Source of the DNA: Lepidodermella squamata
Taxonomy: Eukaryota > Gastrotricha
Direction: 5' to 3'
DNA: 64,000 nt
NCBI GenBank assembly: GCA_047495785.1
Contig: JBLDXI010000003.1
Location: forward strand, 3,162,001 to 3,226,000
Positions 36,740 to 46,724 of the stretch are shown here, piece by piece. Under the pieces are notes generated by a model. The model saw only the letters and a program-made list of their open reading frames with translations, was not told the DNA's origin and searched no databases. A program made the position numbers and the translations under genes. Numbering within the stretch: position 1 is the stretch's first letter; every line of letters starts with the position of its first letter.

Positions 36740-37665
36740 ATGAGCTCGATTTTCTCTCCCCTTCTAACGGTGATTTGGCTGATCGGCCTGGATTTTAAGG
36801 TGGCAACTGCTGTTGGTCTATGCTACGCCTGCACTCCGAATCCAGAATCTGGCGAGCGATGTGATATTCCTTACCAATTCTCAGTTTTATCATGCCCCGA
36901 AGATCAAAATTATGCCTGTTTCACTGCTCATACAGAGTAAGTAAAATTTAGTAGATAAAATTTTTATTTCACTTAAATTTCCTAATTTTTCAGCGAAAAT
37001 TCACTTGTTCGAGGATGCACCGAAGCTGCCAGATGCGAGATGTTCCCGCAACTCGAAACCGGCGAGTGTTGTTTTTCAGATTTTTGCAACTTGAAACATA
37101 CTTTCAAAACAAAAAGAAAGTGAGGAAATTATTCATTTATTCTTCATTCTCGATATTTAATTGTTTCGATTCCAGCTTTTACCTGGTCGCTTTCATTCAA
37201 TTCGGCTTCCCACTGCTGAACATAACTATATCAATAACAATTTTACTGCTGACGACTTGCCGCGGGAAAACTCGGCCCTCCGTGTTCTCAAGACGCAAAA
37301 ATTACGTCATAAATCTGACACCAGATTTGCCGGTGAAAGCGAGTTTTAACGTAGCTGAAAATGTCATTTACGTTCGACCCCAAACGCCGGTTAATCGACC
37401 CCGGCAGCACAAACGATCGCCTCCGCTCAAATTTCAACTTCTGCCATCGACTTCGACAGCGTATCGAACGGCGCCGAAAGCTTTGTCTGAACAAATTTCA
37501 TCAGCTTCCTCGTCACCTGATGTGGATCCCTTGCTATTAGAAGAGCAATCATCGAAGAGGCCTGAGAGTCGAGCTCAACATAATCAAAGACGGCGGCATG
37601 ACTCTTATCGGCAAAGCTTCTCGCCCAACTCCTGCACCTCAGATTTCAAAATAACAGAAGCTTGA
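36740..37665 (+). CDS. Ly6/uPAR-type single-pass membrane protein, 270 aa
   Basis: Exons 36740-36936, 36994-37119 and 37176-37665 give 271 codons including the stop. A signal peptide is followed by a compact Cys-rich ectodomain (GLCYACTPN...C...C...ACF...GC...C...CCFSDFCNL) ending in the CC-x-x-x-x-CN signature of the Ly6/three-finger fold. Next come a hydrophobic span (LVAFIQFGFPLLNITISITILLL) and a basic cytoplasmic tail of about 140 residues rich in Pro, Ser and Arg. The family usually has a GPI anchor or a receptor kinase; here there is a tail with no kinase. Ligand unknown. Confidence 0.75.
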
Positions 37666-37701
37666 GTTGCCCTGATATTATAATTTATTTCAATAAAATA
37701 A

Positions 37702-38453
37702 TCACAACAGTTTTTTCAATTTTTCGAGATTAACATTGAAGTCATGCTCCTCCTTAATCACCTTTCGAATTCTTTCACTTCGCCGGGTTGTTCGCGTGAT
37801 TGGTCGAGTTCGGCCACATTCCTTCAATTCAGGGTAAGATTCTTCTTCTTCCTCAGATGATGACGACGACGACGATGAGTCGATGATAAATTTAACGTGA
37901 CGCTTTTTCCGAGATCGTTTCGGTTTCGGACGTTTTGGCCGTTTTCGGCGGCGGTTGCGATGAACCGTAGGGAAAACCATACGCCCGCCAGGTTTTCTGC
38001 GGCTCCGAGAGGACCTTTCGCGGGCTCTCGACCGCCGAGGCACCCGACTGTCGCCTAAATCTTGAACAACTGTCACAACATCAGTTATAGATTCGGCATC
38101 AGGCTCGGCGAGGTAAAACACTGGTTCTGGGAGGGGCTCGGCTGAATCGAAGGCCGAGGTTGGGAAATCATTTGATCGAAGGTTGAATCGAGCCATCATT
38201 GCTGCCAGAAATTATACAATGTTTCATAAAATTAAAATTTCCAGCTCTTACAGGTTAATAATTGGTCGATATAACTATCATTGCTGATAACTTCAGGTAA
38301 TTCTTCATCGCAAGAGCTGATTGTCATGGAGCGTTCGGCCTTGAGTCGTTTAATATCCGATACAAGGTATTCAGTCCAAAAGTTGTTTAAAACTTGGAAA
38401 GCTTCACATGGTAAGCTGTCTTCGCCTTGAACTGTTTCATTCACAGAACTCAT
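37702..38453 (-). CDS. Basic, probably nuclear protein, 233 aa
   Basis: Exons 38453-38252 and 38201-37702 give 234 codons including the stop. The N-terminus (about 60 residues) is helical and acidic (FQVLNNFWTEYLVSDIKRLKAERS). The middle is Arg/Lys-rich with RRRKRPKRPKPKRSRKKRH, a strong nuclear localisation signal. Then comes a Ser-Glu block (eight Ser followed by five Glu) and a charged C-terminus. No known domain. A chromatin or nucleolar role is an inference from composition only. It is convergent with the Ly6-type gene, with 36 bases between the two stop codons. Confidence 0.7.
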
Positions 38454-38721
38454 TATAGCGCAATTGCCAATTTAAAATCTCGCGCAAGTGATTCCATTTA
38501 ACGTCAATTTAACTTTATCGTGCTCTAAAAGAGTGCACGCCTTTCGCACACTTCGAGCGGCACGGATGTTTCCAACTTCAATAGTTTCTGCGCCTGATGT
38601 TTATGTGGAAACAGGGAAAGGGGAAAAGATCTTTTAGTGGTCACTTTCTTACCTGCTGAACAAAGGTGTGCCTAAGCACCGAGAGAAGCAATCTGAATCT
38701 GCAAAAAATGGAAAAAGGGAA

Positions 38722-38792
38722 GGTCCCATCGAGATTTGAACTCGAGTCGCAGGATTCAGAGTCCTGAGTGCTTACCGCTACACCATGGGACC
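38722..38792 (-). tRNA. tRNA-Gln (CTG)
   Basis: On the minus strand it begins GGTCCCATGGTGTAGCGGTA and ends CTCGATGGGACC. The acceptor stem GGTCCCA/TGGGACC pairs fully; the A box (TGTAGCGGTAAGCA) and B box (GAGTTCAAATCTC) are present. The anticodon stem AGGA...TCCT encloses CTCTGAA, giving anticodon CTG. No intron. This matches the conserved animal tRNA-Gln. Confidence 0.95.
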
Positions 38793-39900
38793 GACAAGGT
38801 TCCAAGCTTCGCTCATCTTAAATCAATGTATTCTTTGAACAACAATCCACTTCCATTCTTTTTCACATTCATGAACGAATCTGAACCAATCCATAGGTAT
38901 TAGCATCCACATAAACTTGTTCTTCAATGACATTTTTAGGGGTACGTTAGGTAACGGAGCAAGAATCAATCTCATCTAAAAGGCTGAGATTACTTGGGGG
39001 GATGATCGAATTTGTTGGCATAATCAGGAGTCTTTCTCAATTCATAGAGTTCGATCTAAGGTTAGGGACCTTTTAGAATTCCAATTTCATGTTTTTGCCA
39101 GCAAGTTTGATCATCCCAAGTAATCTCAGCCTTTTAGATGACATTGATTCTTACTCAGTTTGAAAAGCAGAATATTTAGATGGCAAAATCCGAATTTTAC
39201 GTAACCGGGAAGCCTTTCAAGTACGAATATCGATCGTTTATTGTTTGATTTTGGCTATTTTTATTTCCAAGATGCTCTTATCGATCAATTCGCCAGGAAT
39301 CAAGGTAACGGACCAAGAATCGGGGGAATATGTATAGGTATTTACCAGTATGAACTTCAGTGTGTTAGTCCGATGCAAATTTAATTAGACTCGATTCAAA
39401 GGTAACTCCACACGGAGAAGTGCCTCCAAGACACCTCTTTACCATTCAAAACCATCTGGAATTGGACTTTCCGAGACTTACCAATCTAAGTGGAACATTC
39501 TTGGCTTTAAGTAAGCGTCATTTTCATTCCTTGTTCGAGAATGTACCTCACGAGTACACCTCAAGAAAATCACCGATTTCCGCCTCCGAAAATCACCGAT
39601 CGATGTGTGAATTGAATTCGGTAATAATGAAATCGATAAACCAGAACTGCAGGAGTCCGGCGACCGGTGGGTGATAATTTTCTCGAATTTTATCATCAAA
39701 AGCTGTTCAGGTAAAGAAGTCTGGACAAATTGTGTTGTCGTTTAGTTCAGGTTATTTTTCCTTTCACTATGCGTTGAGAGTAATTGAAATTGTTGATGCG
39801 AATCCGTGACTAATGATTGCAAAACTCACGAAAGAAAGGTGGCATCGAAGTCCCACTTATACAGTAATTGATTTAATCAAAAAATTGCGAGGGGGTAGTC
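38793..39900. other. intergenic with an inverted repeat
   Basis: No gene seen. The only structure is the inverted repeat at 38961-39153 and related words near 38950 and 39303 (GGTAACGGASCAAGAATC). Confidence 0.4.
38961..39153. repeat. Inverted-repeat (MITE-like) next to tRNA
   Basis: AAGAATCAATCTCATCTAAA and the following AGGCTGAGATTACTTGGG (38961-38998) are mirrored by CCCAAGTAATCTCAGCCTTT through TTGATTCTT (39115-39153), with about 115 bases between. Confidence 0.8.
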
Positions 39901-42600
39901 TCATCGCAAAGCTTCACGGTTCGTCACAAAGTAACCGTATCTCTGAAACAGCTTTGGCGCAAATACAACAATCAAGTTGATTAGTGCCATCCACATTGTG
40001 CTGATGGACAGGACGTAGTAGAACATCTCCGTTTTTGTGTAAAAAATTGCGTTCAATGCTATTAATGGCAATGCTGAGAGGAGGGTGCCTCGGTAGGCGC
40101 GGATCACTTCTCGGAGATCACTAACGACCGTCCCCCTTCCCTAAATGAATAATCAAATAGTGAATAGGTTATGACTAATAGATAAGATGAGTTATACCTG
40201 CTTCAGCTTGCTCATAACGTAAACCGCCCTAACTATTATGCAGAAATGAAGGACATACATTGCTCCAATGAGTATCAGGCCTCTTGTTGAGTTCACTTTT
40301 TTGCAGGCGAACCACAATCGAAGGGTGACACAGTCACTGCTATCGACAATCGTCTCAGTTTCCACTGTCGTTACCGCAGGATTAATCTGAACCCAAGTGA
40401 ATACTAAGAATCCGAAAATGACAGAGACAACAACGGATCCAATAAAAGCCAATCTGAAGCAGGCTGCGATTGCGTTTTCACCGATTTTGAAGCGGCCTCT
40501 AGGGAAGATCCTCTTATTCCGCTCAATTGAGTTTTGCATGACGTAGGCGAGCTCAACCTTGGCGTAGAAAGCATGCCATATGAAAGTTTTACCGACGAAA
40601 AGTAAGATGTAGGCCATTGAGCAGGTGTCACCTAAATTGTAAGCTACGCCATGTGGAAGGCAAAAGACATGGCTTAGCATAACGATGTTTCCAGTTAGGA
40701 TCAAATTATTGAGCGTAGGTGCCGACAGCCAGATTTTCCTGTTCTCCTTTTTCGATCTGAACCGCTGGAGAACCAGAAAGACTAATGACGCTGCGCATAA
40801 TACGGCGGCTACTCCTGTCACGGAAAAGGCACGTCTTAAAACCCAATTAGGTAGATGAGAAAACAACTACCTTTCAACGCGATTAACAACTGGAGGCGAC
40901 GAAATGTTGGAATGAAATGTTTAATTAGCTTAATTCCGTCTTTAGGCGGCCGCCCATCCGCCGTAAGCCAGGAGATGTTGCCGAAATTAGCAGAGACTTT
41001 GAGAACCGAATTGTTGACGGATGGATCATATAGCGCGACAGGAACCAATTGAATCGATGAATTACCGTCAAACCTTCCTTGGAAAATCCCGATGGGAGCA
41101 AGACCCCGAATGTTGTCGTCGGATTCTTCCTCGAATCCATAATCACCTTGAAGGCCTGATAGGTTCACGTCATAGAGGCTTTGACGCTGTATTTGGAGTA
41201 TCTGGTCTCCGTGGGAGCGAAACCTTTCCCCGGACATGACCCAGTCTGAAAGTGTCTCGTTACCTAAAGAAAATATCTTCGTAAAGGTTTGAGCTTGGGT
41301 GTGGAAAAATTACGGGTATTTAACAGCGCTTCAGTGGAGTTGAGCCAATAAGCAGCGAATAACGCCATGTCATACAGCCTGTATCGAGCTTTCCAATGGA
41401 AGTGAGATTCGGGGTCTAGCACTGCAGCACGTAGTTCATCGTCCAAAGCTTGACTTGAAAGACCGGTAGAATCTTCCGCGTACCCGAAAAGACTGGCCTT
41501 GGATGTATCGCCGAAGAAAAATGTGCATTGTAGCACCTTCAAACAAAAGTTAACTTTCGTCCAATATACTTATACAATATACTAATTACCTGTATCAGCA
41601 TCTCCTCCGAGCACCAAGAGTAACGCGTGGAGTCATTGGCGTTGAAAACGAAAGGCATCTGAATCAAAATCACCCTCGACGGGCCGTAAAGATTGAAGCG
41701 ATGAAACCAGCACGCCACCAAAGCTGGGGTGTTGCTGTTAACGACAATAATTCGTGGATCGATGCTGGCCAAATCTTCAACAGCCGACGCGATCTGGCTT
41801 TCCTCTGACGGCTGGCCGGAGATGAACGGAATTTTGAATATACCCGTCATTGTCATACTCTTGTTTTCCATTCGAGACAACATATCTGTTTCCAGCTATA
41901 AATGGTTTTCAAATAATAAAAAGGAAAATTTCAAGGCGGTATTACTCTATTGAAGTAAGGCGTAATTTCGGAAATCACTGATAACTTTTTCCACCCGTTG
42001 GAATAGCAAAATTCGACCAATGTTGCGTATTGCAGTGCTGGGGCGGCATGAGTGACATAAAATGATTGATACTTGACCCTATCCATTTGAAAATCCGGAG
42101 CGATTGTTAGGGTAGTGGCTCCGGTTACGTTGTAATGGTGGATTATTTGACCGGTGTAGATGTGGCCGGAACAGAAGGGGCCAAGGAGCAATGGAAACCT
42201 CGGCATTGAGCTGTCATCTTCGTTCAACCTAGAGACGATTTCACTCACCGTTACTGCACGAGTACACTAAAAGCAAACGGTTGTGTAAAAGGCATTAAGG
42301 ACAGGAATTTATTACCCTGTCATCGAAGGCTTCAATGAATATTTCGTATTCAGGCAATAGGTTATGCATAGCTCGAATTCGGTCCAAGGCTATCTTCATC
42401 GCGGCAACTCCGGTAGCTTTAAAAGGCAGCAAAGGACCAGCATAGTTTATCGACATCATGATAGTTATGTTTTTTGGTCGTTGATTGCTCTCGTTTCGAG
42501 ACGCCGTTATGAAGGGCGGTAGCGGATCATCTAACAGCATCTGTTTGCTCCAGATGGAAGTTGAGAAAAAACAGAATGTTGCTAGGGAAGCTAATCTCAT
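39901..42600 (-). CDS. GABA-B-like class C G-protein-coupled receptor, 795 aa
   Basis: Seven exons (42600-42316, 42266-41946, 41895-41590, 41536-41314, 41263-40888, 40834-40198, 40140-39901) sum to 796 codons including the stop. A signal peptide is followed by a Venus-flytrap domain (LLGPFCSGHIYTGQIIHHYN, SNGWKKLSVISE, DPRIIVVNSN) of the GABA-B/ANF type. Seven membrane helices start near residue 506, with the NNLILTGNIVMLSHVF, TWVQINP and MYVLHFCIIVRAV segments. The protein ends about a dozen residues after TM7, so the long tail and coiled coil used by GABA-B1/B2 to pair are missing. It is divergent; the ligand is unknown. It lies 355 bases downstream of the lectin-channel gene on the same strand. 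Confidence 0.85.
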
Positions 42601-42954
42601 ACTGAAGCGTTCCTTCAGCAGTTAGTCCAAGTTAAAAGCTGTGGGCTTAATCAACTGAGTAAACTTCAAATATCAATCGCGTGCTGATGACTTCAGGGCA
42701 ATTACATCAATTTAATTGAAGTAACCTGACGTTTGCCGCAGACTGTTTAAGGTTTAAAAAGTGATCCATAAAATTCTCGTTCCAATACTTGATCAAAATA
42801 TAGGTATATTTAATCCTGATGTTGATTATTCAATCGTGAAGATACAACGAAAATTTTATTAATAATTAAAGAATGCAGGATTCAATCATTCCACAGCTTG
42901 CTGTCACAAAAAAGGGGTATCAAATTTCGTCCAATGATCCAATTGGGTGACGTC

Positions 42955-45574
42955 TCATGACAACCCAAGAATGACGTTCGCCGCGTAGTAATGAATGACA
43001 GCTAACATCACTGCGGCGAGGATGAACGCGAAAATATCTGCGAGACGAGCAATGCTGATGCTGAAATTCTTTCCACAGCAGCAAAGATTAACTCGAGCAC
43101 GCCCAACGCCCGGTAAGTGGCAAAACGCGCAGACGATCATGTCATAGACTGTGCCTTGATTAAGAAGTGAGCTAATCATCATGAAAATAGAAATTTCGTT
43201 GTAGCTTACATCCCCCGGTGAAGAGTTGAAGCAGCAGAATGTAGTCTGATAGCAGAATTCGCTGTGAAGACTTTGGCACCTGAGCCATAACTTGGCTTTG
43301 GGCAACGGTCAAAGCCAGTAAAATAGTTACTGAAAAGGATAAGTCGATTAATTTCCCTGGTTGAACCTGAAGACTTACCAGCAAAGGTTGATCGCTCAGG
43401 AATATGAGGCGGCAACAAAAAGGCACTAATTACCATCAAAATTAGCAGCAAAGTCGGTCCAATCAAGTTGTAAGCCTTATAACAAATTTCTCATCTGTGA
43501 TAGAGGAAATATTGCAACTTACGACATAATCAGGCTTGCGAGTGAATCCGAGGAAGAACGTCAGCGTGCTAACGTTACTTTTCATCGCAGTTGACAGAAG
43601 AAAGTCTTTTTTCGGCGTCAACTTAGGTTGGAGAATCCATTCGCTCATGTCAGAAATCGACGTGGGCTGCTCGATTTCCAGAAGTCCAAACTGAACCAAA
43701 AGGGAAGTTCTTTGCAAGGAGAACTCGAACTTGCAAACTTGTTCGTCGAAGGGAAATTTAATCTGAGGGAAAAACATTAGCCATGGTAAGGTTTGTTATC
43801 CAAAATCCAACCAGGTTCATTTCACATTTAGACCGGAAGACTCCAACTCTAGTCCAGTAGAAATTGATGACTCTGAAAGGGGTTGTAGGACGAATTACTA
43901 CTGTCAAGCTGTCTCCATAAGGATCTGCCTTCATGTAGACGTCAGACGGGGACGATCTGAACAGAACCGTTGGCATCCAAACGTCTTCCATACTTGCTAC
44001 GAAAACTCGTTCCGATGCCGATAAATCGCTAGCGGTAGACTCGGCATCACACGTATCGACATACCACTGCAGGAAGAGCGTGGCGCTGACTTTGATTGTT
44101 TCTTCAACGGCGTCGATACCGAGAAAATTGTCTACGATAAAACTTGCGTGGACCTCCGTTGGCTCGTTGTTATTAGGTGGAGCACTGATGTTAGATCCAA
44201 AGTCTTTGCAAGCCGCCATCAGGTCAGCGGCGAAGAATTTCGGGATCGCACTTTCGGCGGGTAGATCTGGGACTGGAACTTTACCAGGGACTGGTGTTGT
44301 TGTCGTATATGCAAAGGCTGTAGTCGGACGGGTTCTTCTTGCAGTTGTCGTTACAGTTGTAGGCTTAGTCGTCGTAGTGACTGTAGTCGTCGTTGGGGTA
44401 GTTGTAGTTGGAGTCGTCGTCGTAGTTTTTGTTGGAGTCGTCGTACTAGTCGTTGTCGTAGTAGGGGTAGTTGTGGTTTCAGGGGTTGTCGTCGTCGTTG
44501 TTGTGGGAGTCGTAGTCGTAGTTGTAGAAGTAGTCGTAGTCGTGGTCGAAGTGCTTGTCGAAGTTGTTGTCGCTTCAGAGAGTCCAAAAAAACTCAACGA
44601 ATTCACATGAATTCCCGCATAAAATCCTTGGGTAAAACCCCCAAGTCCAACTGTGGTTCTATTTTCGGCGATCAGCTCATTAAGGCCGTCGGTGGATACG
44701 CTCTCGAAACAAACGAAAGTCGTTGTCTCATTGCTGTCTTTTTTCGAAGCAGTTATAGATACTGTCAGCAAGTCATTGACGCTTTGAACGATTACTAGAA
44801 TGCCTTTTGAGACTTGGTCACTCGACATAGAATCGCAAGTACTATCGGCTTCGTTGAGATTACCGTCGAACACAGGAAATTCATCCGCTAATGCTTTGCT
44901 GAAAGAGGCAACAGGGCGCTGATCGTCGTACCATATTGCCATCCATGTTACAAAACCTTGGAACTGGTCTAATTTGTCATTATCTGTCAAATTGTTGCAT
45001 TTTAGGTCATTTCATTTTTTTAATTCTTCACGTACCCAAGTAAGCAGTCAGGGAATTCCTGCTAGCGACAAAGAGACCAATAGCTGGAGCTCCTCTGGGT
45101 GCTCGCCCTGCTGCTGTTTTCGATCCTGAAAATACTGCCTCAACTCGCCATGCATTGACGTTGATCGGAAGATTCTGAAAGTTCGGGAAGTAACAGTAAG
45201 AGATGGAACTAAGAATCACTCGGAGTTACATACATTTTTGCTATAAACACTTCCCTCTTGAAAAGATTCTTCAGCTGTCAGCTGAATCCTTCCACTTGGT
45301 GTTACCTGTGCTGTGCCATTGAGGATCCAGCCATCTAGATTAGACAAAATGCTTGAAAATTAGAACCTTTGATGCTATGTCTTCGCTTGCCTATTGATTT
45401 CGGATCGGTCACGTCAAACGACAGCTCTTCGTAAATTTGAATGGTCGGAAGATTCTCAGGTAGCGGCAGAAATTCAGTGTGAATTCTCAAAGGGTCGAAG
45501 TCTTCCAGAAAATGACCGCCAAATACAGCCTCAAGCGAACAAAGAAATACAGTTCCAATCAAACGCAAAATCAT
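42955..45574 (-). CDS. L-type lectin / mucin stalk / Cys-loop ligand-gated channel chimera, 765 aa
   Basis: Exons 45574-45367, 45334-45234, 45174-45036, 44983-43812, 43762-43523, 43475-43379, 43329-43280 and 43245-42955 give exactly 766 codons with the stop. Signal peptide 1-19. Residues about 70-280 resemble ERGIC-53/VIP36 L-type lectins: GSVYSKN..INVNAWRVEAVFSGS, AIWYDD, a Cys before DLLTVSI and a second Cys after it, then VGLGGFTQGFYAG...SFFGL. A Thr-rich stalk spans about 284-380. The channel part has the Cys loop CEMNLIKFPFDEQVC with 13 residues between cysteines, M1 (GPTLLLILMVISAFLLP), M2 (ERSTFAVTILLALTV), M3 and M4 (FAFILAAVMLAVIHYYA). Glu before M2 suggests cation selectivity. The 34-base intron at 43279-43246 is the weakest join. 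Confidence 0.8.
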
Positions 45575-45844
45575 ATTTCGAACTCGTCATTAATTGTGTC
45601 GATTCTCGCGGCTTTTAAACACATCGGCGCAACACTGGAGTACCGGAAGCGATGAAAGCCAATTTCGTACCTGTGCTATATCAGTGCTCATTTAACCAGA
45701 CTGAAATGTTTGTTCCGCCTATGCCTAGGTGCGATCGAGTTTTACTTTTGAAAAAACTGACTCATTGTTAGCCTAGTCAATTGCCCTAGACAAAGATCAT
45801 GAATCACGTGATGACAAACACAAGCATGCGAAGTTCAGTTTTTT

Positions 45845-46288
45845 TCAGTCGGCAAGTGTTTGGTCGGTTTTCTCAGATTGTGAGCTGCACATATTCCTCA
45901 TATTTCGCAGCGTTTCGTTTCGATTATCGGAGTGAATATAGAGCAGCACAGCCACCACGGAATCCCTCTCATTGTCGTAGTTATGAATTGATTTCAAATA
46001 CATTCGCAGGGGTGTTAAAATGTTCGTTTCCAAGGCGTCGCGAACAAGTCGAATGCTCTCTTCCTTGCTTCCCATATAAATCTTGACCCGGCCATTTTCC
46101 ATCGATCCGTGGTAGTCCCATCGATGTTTCACGGCTAGAGCGTCGGCGAATTTGAAGGCCATTTCCAGCGATTCATCTGATAAGGCCGGTTTGGAAGATA
46201 CGCTACCTTCGTGAGTTGATGATCGCTTTTCAATTTTCAGCATAAGCATCCAATTTGTGTATAACAGATTGTTGATATGAGCGGCCAT
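45845..46288 (-). CDS. Hypothetical protein, 147 aa
   Basis: A single-exon frame starting MAAHINNLLYTNWMLMLKIE and ending in EKTDQTLAD, with balanced composition. No signal peptide or membrane span. It looks mostly helical with one short strand set (GRVKIYMGSKEESIRLV). It sits between the channel gene (271 bases) and the MEIOB-like gene (437 bases) on the same strand. No homologue recognised; intron-free and ATG-started, so probably real. Confidence 0.55.
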   Translation of the reverse strand: MAAHINNLLYTNWMLMLKIEKRSSTHEGSVSSKPALSDESLEMAFKFADALAVKHRWDYHGSMENGRVKIYMGSKEESIRLVRDALETNILTPLRMYLKSIHNYDNERDSVVAVLLYIHSDNRNETLRNMRNMCSSQSEKTDQTLAD

Positions 46289-46724
46289 TTATGAGGTTTG
46301 AAATTTCGAATGTAATTCTGAGTGCAATTTTAGCTCAGTCCAAAGAGATGGACTGGTGCGCTTTTGCCTCAATCCCATGAGCTCAATGAAAATCGAAGCC
46401 GATCATTATTATTTCATCCACGCTATCGTTGTGATGAAAAAATTCGAGCGAAAAAACAACACCTGTCCGATATTTTTCATGAAAAATTGATTGGTCAACC
46501 AGAGATCCGAAAACTAAATCAGCACTATCTGCATTTAATTTTATTTTGGTGTAAATAACAGTTGTCATATTATGAGTAATCAATTTTACAAATCACATTA
46601 GTATCGTGAAAATTCAAACTGGTCTAATGAGTTGGCACCGAATCATTATTTGTATATAAATCACAACAAAGTTTTAGAAATATGAGCAAAGTGTTCACGG
46701 ATTGTTTCAGTTTTTTCGTTAATT

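Noticed and set aside
44080-44610. Plus-strand Val/Gly frame with apparent membrane segments
   Set aside because: It is the complement of the threonine-rich stalk (ACN codons read backwards as GTN).
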